Assembly: GCA_916610825.1 (NCBI GenBank)
Contig: OU744449.1
Location: 13,681,952-13,745,951 of the forward strand
DNA: 64,000 bases
Source: Haliclystus octoradiatus
Taxonomy: Eukaryota > Cnidaria > Staurozoa > Stauromedusae > Haliclystidae
Direction: 5' to 3'
The notes under the pieces were generated by a model, which was given only the letters and a program-made list of their open reading frames with translations, searched no databases and had not been told where the DNA came from. This document shows positions 39,901 to 51,900 of the stretch, piece after piece. Made by a program: the position numbers and the translations under genes. Position 1 is the stretch's first letter; every line of letters begins with the position of its first letter.

Positions 39901-42900
39901 AGGCAATGTTGAAGCAAAACAAATAAACCAACCAAAGTAAGTGAATTCTTTGCCTGGATAAATCAATACAATGCATTGAATCATAGAATATCATGCAATC
40001 ATTACTCCGTCTTAATTATCAGCTAGACTTACTACTACAAACTTAGGAAAACAGTTCAATAAGTAGTCCAATTCTGGATAGCATACCTGCAGATTCACAC
40101 AATTTTGTAAGAAATGATTGTAAGAAACCATCAGAGAGGATCCTTTCATATGATGGTGCAACAAAAACATTATCCAGGCTGTTAGCTATTCTCCTCATTT
40201 GACCAACATCAATTGGATTACCAGCAGAAACGGTAAAGATATGTGTGCCTTTATTCTTCATCAAACTTGCAATTGTTTCTGGTAAAGCTCCACCATGTTT
40301 TATCTGCGTTTGAAGTCCATCAGAGACAAGTATAAGCAAACGAGGAATATTTTCTCGAGCTCCGTTAGGTCCAGAGAAAATTCTCCTTTCTGCTACTTCA
40401 AGAGCAACATCAATCCTACTTCTCCCACCTGGATACCGCAGTGACTGCACTCTCTCATTGAATGAGCTGACATCATCAAAATCGGATAATTGGATCACAG
40501 CGTTTGCATCAGAACCAAATGTAACAACACCAATTCTAGTGCCGCGTTGTGACACACCAAAATCTTTTGCAATTGCTTGGACAAGTTTTTTATGTGTTTC
40601 AAATTTCTTTCCTGTACTCTGTGAGCCATCAAGCAATATAACTATATCTGAAGTCTTCTGACATTTTCTTTGTAGTTGAGCTGATAATATACAACAAAGA
40701 GACACCTTAAAGTTGTATATCAAGACATATAATAGTTATATAGGAGGAAGGTTGTTTATTAAAAACGAAATGTTTTATATTCTATTGGGTGTCTGCAGTT
40801 TGGAGTCTCATATAGTTTGACAATTCTGTCAACAATTTTAGAAAGCCTGCCGGCAATAGAGCTATTTCACATGCAAAAATGTATATTTGTTAAAAATGTA
40901 TTGTGAATTTATCTTTAAAATTATTATAAGGGGTGAGACAGTAGGGGAATCTTCACAACCGGTTAACAGAAATAAATAACTGGTAGTTAACCAGTTAACC
41001 GAAACAACAATAGCTTTACTGTTTTAATACCAGTATTCACGCAATAGAAAAATAATGAAAATATCATCTCATTTAATTTGACTGGATTTCGAATGCCAGG
41101 TAGGTAAAAAACATCATTACTTTTAATAAAATAGTATATTAATCGTATGCAAATGCTATTATCCTATTGTCAGCATCAGTCATGAAGTATTAAGATTTTC
41201 AAAAAAGATTAAATTTATATTTCTTCCGCGAAAGAGCGGCGATAAAATTAAATCAATTTTTTGTGAATCTTGTGGTTCAATGTTGAACTAAATTTTCGCT
41301 TCATTCTTTGAATTATTTCCGAAGCGAACAAATGACCCTTGTAGACCTTCCTGTATTTCCATTTTTAGAAGAAAAGGTGACAATTCCACAACGACTGCTC
41401 ACGCGAACTGTTTGTTTACATTGTTCACGATTCATTCGAAACGCAAGATCGATTCATTTTGTTGAAAACTAATTTGTTTCATTGTTTTCAAATTCATTAA
41501 AATTTCAAAACAATAAAAAATCAATCAACTGAAAGCAGGCAATAGACTTTAATCAGACTTATTATTTTGAATAAATTCAAACCAAAATTGGATGGCTAAT
41601 TGTTTAGCATTAAAATAAAGTGGTAGTCCAACCCCTAATTATTATTATAAGATAGTTGTGTGTGTTAAAATTATCTTGATACATTTGTATTGGTTCAGAA
41701 TCTGTGAAATATATGTGTTATACTACAGAAAACTAATTCCAAGCAGTGTTTTAATATTAACTGTCATAATCATGAAAATTGAGCCATTCAATGATCATAT
41801 GCAAACTGTGGACTTTTTGCTTTTTCAAGGTGTTCATGAACAGTTCATAAACTCAGCAATTTTTTCAGCCTTTTTTGGTAGTAGGTATTCTGGATTATTT
41901 TCAAACTCCAGATTTGATACGAATGAAATGACTATTATAAATTGACTCTGAATATGTTGGTTCAAGTTACTCCTTTAATTTACGATTCACCTGACGTTTC
42001 AAGTTTAACTTTTGAATCAAATAAAAATTCCCAATCTTTCATATTCATTAGTTAAGGATTTTCTCTGTCTCATTGTAAAATGTAAGAGTGTCTTTATTAA
42101 GTTAACCTAAGTTTAAAAAAACTACACAAAAGATTCATTATGGTCCATGTTGATCACCTGTTTATGAATGTGTACCTAATTGCACGCATACTCCTCTACA
42201 ATACATTTATGTTTGTCAGTATGCAGTTTCATTTTTATTGAGTCATGCATTTTTAAGCACAGGGGATGTGATATAATAAAGTGGATAGACATCTTTCATT
42301 CCTCCTTAACTTTTGAATTTCAAATGCTTGAGAAGCTATGAGAATTGACACAAACTGGTGTCCAGTGTCCTGAACAACCTACACAAATCCTTTTTTCGGT
42401 AAGTCACCATTTGATACGGTTGTATTGTATTGTGACTTGTTGGATGTTGTTTGGTGACATCTTCTGATCATAAGAGCCTGCCATACACAGATTCCTGGGT
42501 CATCCAAAATGTTTATTAAATCTATTTGACAGTTCAAAAACTTGAGTCAAAACAAGTCCACATTTTCAAGCTACTCTCCAGCAGAACGATAGGCATGGTT
42601 TGCCCTTGATTGAAGGCTGACATTATATCACTATTTATGTATTATTTATTAAAGTACTGATGTCTGTTAATATGGCAATATTCTGTCTGTTTTGGAATTC
42701 TGGAATACTGTACTAGCATACCTGCATTGTAGCATGCTGCCTTTGATACCTCGTTGGTAAATGTTCTTGATTGTAGCTCATCAAATGACAATGCTTGAAA
42801 AACATCTTTTCTACTTTTTGTCAGTCGAAGAAGTTCACCAACATCAACATCAAGACCAATGGCAATAGCAAATATCTAGAATGAGAAATATTATTATTTG

Positions 42901-45900
42901 GATAACAAATGATCAGTTCAAAGGGAATAAAACATATGTGAATTGACTTTGAGGAAATGGGAAGTATAACTTTTGACATTATCTGCACTTCAGTACAGGC
43001 AAATTTTCCAATACATCCTAAAACCAAGCATAGTCGATTGGCAACAAGCAAGCATCTAGATATGAAACACATCGACATCAGTAGCAAAATCTTATTAATA
43101 TTTTCCATCAAGAGAACATCTGCTACCTAAAATGCTTACATGATTATAACAATTAACAAGGACACTGATTACAATCGACCTATCATCTAAATAATTATTT
43201 GCCCAATCAACTGCAAAACAAAGTAGCTCAGATTAGCAGGGTTTGGATAGATTTTTGGATTTTTGGATCAATTGTCTCATTGTTCTATTTAATTTGTCTC
43301 ATCTTTGACAATAATTAAATTACAATGTTTACATTCATGTGATATTTATGCATCCTCAGCCTGGACTGCTATAAATCAGAACTAGAAAAATATTCATGCT
43401 AAACAAGGATATTTAAATTTATGAACATTGGAAATCCTGTTTCGGTCCAATTCTCTCGATTTGAAGATCTATTCACAAATCTCAGAATTTTCAAACTTTG
43501 AGTTATGAAAGGTGTGTCAAATGTTATACTATTATATTAAACTATCAAATTATTCCTAGCAAATTTAATGGCTGACTGAGCAGACAAGAAATATAGTTGA
43601 AAGCATGTGCCAGAGTTGAATTATGGCAATCTTCATCGCAAATTCTTGCACTCAGAATGTTGGGAAACATCATATGTTCATCAACCCTTTGATTATGTTC
43701 ACCTAGCACACTTCCTATAAGTGATGTTTTGTTATATGAATCAAGTATGTCTACCTTAACACCAATATCATGGAGAGGTTGCACAGCAATTTCTGGTAGA
43801 ACTGATCCACTGGCAGTACTGTAAAGCCCATCTGTAAGTATGATAAGAATCTTTGGAACACCTTTCCTTGCAAATCTGTTGTTATTAAATAGATCACGGT
43901 ACGCTAAATTCAAAGCAATATCAATACGTGTCTGGCCACGTGGAGGAGGAAGATTATCAAGAGCTCTTTTAAAGGACAAACTGTCATAGTGATCATCAAA
44001 GTTGATGACAATATCAGCACGGTTATTGTATGTTATTGCACCAGCATGTGTTCCGCTTTCTGATAAACCAAAATCATCAACAATCTTTTTGACTAATGAT
44101 AGCAGTTTGTTATACTGAGTGCCAATGCTACCGGATGCATCGATCATAAATCCAATATCAACTACTGTTCCACATTTCCGTTTTTCTTCCAAAACCTGTT
44201 CTTGTTGAACTGAAAATATTGAAATATAAATAAAAAATCAAGGCATGTCATAATATTGAAGAAAGATCTAATAACACAGGCATTATATCAACTTCTTACT
44301 CAACTGTATATCTAAGGGACTCAATACAAGCTGTGTATGATATTGCTATATAAGAAACAAAAAGAGTGTCGCTTGTGAGAAATCGCATCTTCAAGCGCCC
44401 ATTTATTCTCTATGTATATCTCATCTGTTGATATTAGTCATCAGGCCTCGTGACACATCCAGTCATCCATGGAATGCGGTGACCTTATGTATAAATTGTG
44501 GCTATACACGTCGTCTGGTGTAGCCTAGCTTACATTTCAGTTGTCACGCACCTCTAAAACTAAAGGATTGGAGATATTGTTTATCTATCCTACTCTTTCT
44601 TTCATTCATAAATATTCTTTTTTTAAATTATCACAGATGTTAGCTAGGGTTGGAATTTACTTCCTTCAATTATCAGGGCGACAACATTTAATTGTGTAAG
44701 GGATGGGCATATGATGAACAGTAATCGCAGCTGAAAACGGATGATCTAGCATATAATGTGTACATCAAACATACCAATGATAACCAATATAAATACAAGA
44801 CTATGGCGTTAGTAGATTGTTATATTCTACATTATATTCAATTGAAACATACAATTATGATTTGATTGATCTTACCAATTCCAGAGAAAATACTTTGCGA
44901 TACCTTCTTAACAAAGGCAGGACTTGAAACTTGCTTCCATGAATCAACAACAAAAAAATCTACTTGTTCTTGGATGTAAGGCGCAAACAAACTCTGTATT
45001 GACATGTCACCTTGAGTAACAATATATATTCTGATTCCCAATGATCTGAGTACATTTATACGTTGGCTAAGTTGTGCTATATACTCATTGCTACTGTTAC
45101 CATCACCAACACAAATTATCAATACCCTAGAATAGAAAACGCCAGTCTAAAGCAATGTTTAATCAAATTTATCCTAATCATTATCCTCATTTCTCGATGT
45201 ATGCAGGACCATTTTTACAGGTAGGCACTAGAGACACCTGCCTCCGGCCCGCCGTTGCAAAACGACCCTCCGAAACAAAACTTTTTTTTTCAATTTAAAC
45301 GTTTATCACAAAAGCATTTAGGAACATGTTGATTTAAAAAAATTGTGTTCTACATAATTTTTCTTAAATAGAGAAATAGAAAAATTGATAAAACTATTTT
45401 TAAAAGTTTAACATACATAGTTATAAGTATCAAATTTAAAAGCAATGAAAATTTAGCATTTGCAATGCTTTGAAGCATTTACAATGCTTTGATAAATCAA
45501 TATTGTATGTAATCTTGATTTGAAGGTTGTCAACATTGAGATTAATTACAATTACAACTTAGTTCGGTAGGTCGTTCCAACACGAAATGACTTGTGAAAA
45601 ACTTCTTGATACAACTGTTAGCATTTAAAGATGGACCTGCATGCTTTTTAGCTTTAGACTATGCCCACGCATGATTGAAGATAAAAGCAGCCGTTTTTGC
45701 GTAATTCGTCATCAACAACATCATAACATTGAGAATTTTCATCACACGGCTGTAACCCTTCATAATTTTCAGACATTCTTCATTAATATATACTGACATT
45801 TTAACCACATACCGGTATATTGACACTTCCTTATTTTACCTAGTTTACATTGATCGTTATTATTGATATTGTATCTTAGACTTCATTTATTAATTGGTAC

Positions 45901-48900
45901 TTCTGTTTGACTTATAGTTTACATTAATTTTTATAGATACTAAATACTAAATACCAAATACAATTATTAAGTTATTATTGTCATTTATATTGTAAAGCCC
46001 ATAGAACTGCTAACATAATTAAGCAACGATCTTCAAGTTACATCTTTCGAGAAAAATGGATTGTGCCTCAAACATATTAAACATACTTTTCTTGAACCAG
46101 TCTATTAAAGACAATATCAATTCAATTTCAAAAAAATCCAATAACCAACATTGGATAACTAAGTATTCACTATATGTAATTCGGGAGTCAAATTTAGCCA
46201 AAAAGCATCATAACAAGGTTGCGGAAACTGGAAAATTTTCATTTAACATAGGCCCTCCCCTGACCAATCCCTACATTTCTAAAAACTTTCTAAAAACGGC
46301 CCTGGTATAAGATACAAGAGGGATGGCTCACCAAGCATGTAGCTCCGTACAAATGAGGTTGTCGCGCAACATTGTAAATGTATCAAGTAACCCTATCTAT
46401 CAGGTATGATAAACATGGGGATCATGGGATTCTAGATCCTGGAAGGCTAAAGCAGAGACATCAGAAAATTGAGAATTTTTTTTATGTTTTTGGTCCAAAT
46501 CTCAACAACCAAAATCAGAAGAAAAGTTGGAAATTTCATAGAATTCTGGAAAGCCGAACATTTTGTCAAACAAATCCTACATATTGTGCAAATGTATTTC
46601 ATTTTCAAAATTGCTGGACATTGTAAATCAATACTGACCTAGGAACTTCGATACGAGCTCCAGCTTCTGCTGAATATAGACTGGTTGCAGCAAGTTCCAG
46701 TCCTCTACCAAAACTGAATGATCCTCTTTCAATTGCTAATCTATCAAGACCAGTTTGGTAATCATTTGCATTATAAAAGTCATTGAATCGAACACCAATA
46801 TCTGCCATTTCACCAAACCAAATCAAACCGAAATGAGCATCGCGTTCTGATAATCTGAAAAATTGTGTTAGTAAACGGGAGAAGTGCAATTGATAGTAGA
46901 TGTCTTGGCTTGACACTTTGAATGATGAATCAATCATAATTCCAATATCTGCTGTGACAGAGAAACCATTTTGTGAACCTGAAAAATTTAAATCAAAAGC
47001 TGCAAAGGATCTTTCTATAAAATCTTCCATTAATTAATTCACTTATGCCTGAAAACTGTTTCATTATATCATGTGAAAACAAAGATAATGTGAAGAGGAA
47101 ACAAGCATTACTGGGCTGGGTAAAATTACATCATATGATATGAAAGTTCATTCAATTCTGAAAAATAGAAGAGCAAGCAAATGATAGTAAATGTTTCTAC
47201 CAAGCCCTAATAGTAGGCCTACTGTATTCAAATTTTTTGAAGTTCACCCTAGAGCAATATGCTGCATAAAACGAAAATCAACAAAAACCAAGACGATCAT
47301 CACTTTGCAAAAAAGGTTGTATTTCTAAAATTTGAATTTAATGGTTGAAAACGAAATGTGTGTTGAAATAAAGATTTACTGTTGCCAATTACTTCTGTCG
47401 TTAGAATTGGCATCAATTGACCAGTCATTTTGTAATCAATATCTAATAATGATTCTTACCTATCTGGACGAAGCTGCATGAAACATCTGCTAATGTTGTT
47501 ACAAATGATTCAGTGTTTAACTGAGATGCCCGAGCAGCTAGGAAAATATCCTCTGATGAAGAAACAAGCTTTTTCAATTCAGCAGTGTTAACGTCAGTAC
47601 CAATTCCAATTGCAAGAATTTTAATCCCTAAAACATCAACGATATAAATGATTTAATAAACTATCAACTGAACAAAATTCCATCAACAAGACGACTTGCA
47701 TTGATAAATACTCATCAAGAAGAAATATTATGCAGAAATATTATGCATTCATTAAAACAAGCTTGTTTCAAATATGTTCATACTTTAGAGGCTTTAACTA
47801 ACGTTGTTGAGTTACCCAGATGATGAATAATTTGCGTTTATTTGCCCTCTTATGTATTTTTCCTATATTTTTCATCCAATAAAGTTGATAGCTCTACATT
47901 CGTTAGCATAGTAGCCTATATCTTGGGATTTGGCAATAATGAAAAAATGTGAAAAGGTTAAATTAAATTTTCCATTATCACGTCAGTCTTTAAACCTTGG
48001 AGATGATATTGTATTGACACATTGTTGCAACCTAATTTCTGAAGTTCTACCCTATTGTCTTGACTTGTTAAGTCACGTTGAAGACACTTATGAATCAACA
48101 GTGTTCGATTAGACATCAAAAGTTAGAACAACGTCGATTTAATATTAAATCAATTCTCCTTGTCTAGGATCTAAAGTAAATTTTTACACAAATGTAAACA
48201 ACTATGCAAATCTTTCCTGATAAATCGGTGTTCTACGATGATCATTTATTCAGAAGACATGGTAGCCTAAATTTACTCTCATTACATTTCCTCTGTGATT
48301 TTCATCATTGAAGACAGTAGGTCCCGCAAACTGTGAGAACCAGCATATTGCAATGCATGGCAATCAATCAATTTATCTATTTTATCATGTAATCAAGCAA
48401 ATAAACAAATTAGTAAAATAGAAATATACAGCTGCAGTAGTGGCACAGAATGGCGAGTTTGAAACGACATTGACAAGGCAATGACATGATTGCATGTTAA
48501 TATCATTATGAAAATGAAGATGTGTGCTGGTAGGAGACATACTGCGATGTTGGAAGAAGTGTGTCTTGCATACAGTAGGCCTATATATATATATATGTAT
48601 ATATAGTAATATCAAGGTACTTGTGTTGTCTTTGCTGTTTCAATAGTGCTCAATGCCATAAATGCAGAGCTGTTTAATAATTCATAAACGAAAATATAAG
48701 ACATTCATATTTGCTACTATTAGTTTCACGCCAAGGCGATCATCAGGCAATTTAATCTGTGAAAAATATGTGATACATTATATGGTATATATATAAGCAG
48801 CTAATTTTATTGTTAGGTTTTCTATTTATGTAATTACCAAATATAAACAATAGAAAACCTAACAATAAAATTAGCTGCTTATATATATACCATAGAATGT

Positions 48901-51900
48901 ATCACATATTTTTCACAGATTAAATTGCCTGATGATCGCCTTGGCGTGAAACTAATAGTAGCAAATATGAATGTCTGATTTTTTCGTTTACTAATTACAT
49001 GTATATATATATATTTATATATAATAATAAACGGAGTGGATAAATCTACGGCAGGAAGTTCTTTGTTCCTCTGTTTTGAAAGTTCATCACAAAAATGGAT
49101 TCTATTTTCAAGTCAAACTCCACATAATAATAATACCAAGTTATAATATAATCATACCAAAACTGTTGTGATCATTGTTTTTATATATACTAATAATTAG
49201 AATCAATGTGTGTATCCATGTTCAAAACATTCTCTTTTCAAAAACTTCGAAAGAGATTGTATATAGTCAATCAATTAATGATAATAGAATTAATTTTTAA
49301 GGGTCAATTTCAATCAAGTGCGCATGCTCGGTAAACTTCCGTAGCTTTATCCAACCGCTAAAGCTACGGCAACCGTAGCTTTATCCTTGTCCAATAATAA
49401 AAGGAGTCAAAGACTACACATTCATAATTGTTACTAATAGTTTCATGCTTACGCAATCATCAGACAAATAAACTAATGATTGTCTGATGATTGCGTAAGC
49501 ATGAAACTATTAGTAACAATTATGAATGTGTAGTCTTTGACTCCTTTTATTATATTTAGCTCTGTCAAATGATATCGAGCACTATTTTTTGCTATTAGAT
49601 AATATGTAATATATATTTATATATGTATATGTATTATAGTAGGCCTATATATAACTTTATTGATGGCAAAACATTATTAGAGTGCTCAATGCAAATATGT
49701 AGCCCAGTATAGAAATAAAGTCAAAGATAGGACATTTGTCTCTGTTGCTCAGAGTATGAATATGAATAAAAATCAAACCGGCTAATGAGCGTTATCAAAC
49801 AGAACTCTGAGTAACGGAGACAATGCATTATCATTGACTTTATTTGTATGTGTATTATATATGCAATGCATATGTTATTTATTTAAATTCATACCTGATT
49901 GCAGTAAATTATTTGCCACAATTGTAGGAGGAATAGCTTGGCCTTGCATTGTTTGTACGCCATCAGTCATCAAAATGACAAGTTTAGAAACACCAGGTCT
50001 TCCGCCGCTGATAAATTCACGGTTAGCTTGCCTGAGTGCAAGATCAATCCTAGTTGCACTACGAGGATTTGGGATCTAAAAAAATCATAATGTTACTTCA
50101 AATTAGTACATGCCTTGATAATGTTGATAAACTTCATTTTATTAACAGCTACATTATCTCAATATGACCATAGTGAATAGAATAATCAATTGATATGGCA
50201 CAAATGTGAAAAGAACAAAGTAGCTGGTCAATAGAGACTCTTCTGCATTCAGTACTGCGAAAATCAGGGTGGTCACTGTGCAAATGTTGGAGTCACCCCG
50301 AAATACAAGTTCGCATCATATCATAAGTGTTATCAAAATTTGTGATCTGAATCTGATCCGAATCCCTGCAATTCAGAAAAAAGATCTAAAATGTTCTAAG
50401 ACTCAGACTGTTCAAAATCAATCAAGTATTCATCTTCATCAATAGTTCTGTCTGACAACTGCATTCAATATCAATCTTTATTCCATTTCTGATAGGTCTA
50501 CTAATAAAATAAATAGCTAAAAATAATAAATGCAACCATAATAGGTCAATTACTGATCAGCATATATTAATATCAAGGAAACCAGAAATCTGTTACGATC
50601 TGTTCTTTATATGGGAAAAGACAATGTAATCCGACAATGGAAAATCCCAATCTGTATCTAGCAAAATTTGGTCTTGTGAAAAAGGTTTTCAGCTAATCAA
50701 GTCCTGAAAAATGAAGATAATGATGATGGGGTCAGATTGAATGAGATTTAAAGACCTGTAATTTAGTTATGTGCAGTGATGTTTCCTGAAAAAAAATAGC
50801 GGGGGAATGGCTCGCAATTCTTATAGGGGCCAAAGGCCCCTACTTGGAAGGGTCTGTGGGCATGCCCCCAGAAAAATTTTCTAAATTATAATCTTTTGAG
50901 AGCTATGTAGTGCATTTCAAGATACCCATTCAGTATATTATATCGGGTGATCAATTATTTCCTTGTTAAAACATGAAGTTAACTAGAAAGTTAAATTTAT
51001 TAAAATTTAGTATCTTATTAAATGACACAGACACCTGTAAAGCTTGGATGGCGATTGCGTTCCAAATTCAATTTTACGTATAAAATGGAATTCAACTGTC
51101 AGACCTTCCAAGTCTCACGGCTTTGCCATCAGTCTCACGCTTTTACACTGAATCTCACAGTTTTGCGGTTTCTCTCATTTTCTCAAGGCAAATCCAATCT
51201 TGAGAAAATGTCCCTGCTTTCTGTGTATAAACTCTTTGATAGTCCAATTAAAGGAGCAAAAATGACCGGCAGGCGCTACGCACTTCGGATCACGTGCATG
51301 TTTATTGTTCATAACACAATGTACATTGTTGACATGAATTTATAACAGATTAGGCCTGCGTAGAACAATAGTTTCAAAGCGAGACGGTTGAATTACGCTA
51401 AGCATAAATTCAACTTGTGCTCGCAGCGGTCGCCGGTCAATCTTGCCCCTTTAATGTCCAACAGTTTAATTTATACTCTGTTGGATTATTCTGAAGGCTG
51501 CTGTTTCTAGACTGATTTTATGTTTTAGCTACACGTGCAAGTGTTAACATCATCCAAAATGTTGACGTAAATTTTGGATCCATGACGAAATGCATGCCCC
51601 TAAATCCTCTAGAATTGGGTCACCCTTCAGGAAGACCCCTATATTTTATCCCCTGAATACGGAATTTCAAAAGTTGGAAGGTCTGAACTATTCCCCTACG
51701 TTCCCCCACCAAAACGTCAATGATTATGTGCACCAGGCATCTGATATTGTCTACAACAGCTGCTAAAAGTTAATAGGCCTGAAGGTGGGGGCATACTTGA
51801 ATTTTTAGCACTAAAGGAGATTTGATTATTTTAATTTTGACTTGAACCTTTTTCTATATTAGGCTTTCTTGTCATTCCAACTTTTGTTTTGAGTTTTGTA

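Larger units (their letters stand above)
47628..49894 (-). other. Intron 3 (2.3 kb), rich in hairpins
   Basis: Contains the three hairpins listed separately. Between and around them are AT dinucleotide tracts (48584-48606, 49000-49025, 49610-49660). Direct repeats AGTGCTCAATGC (about 48646 and 49681) and TAGGCCTATATA (about 48578 and 49641) suggest a local duplication that carried a hairpin with it. No coding signal is seen. Confidence 0.75.

Noticed and set aside
43545..43754. Extension of VWA3 exon 7 as constitutive coding sequence
   Set aside because: The sequence after DIGVK departs from the VWA pattern, while the exon at 42875 continues it perfectly in phase 0. It is kept only as a possible retained-intron form.
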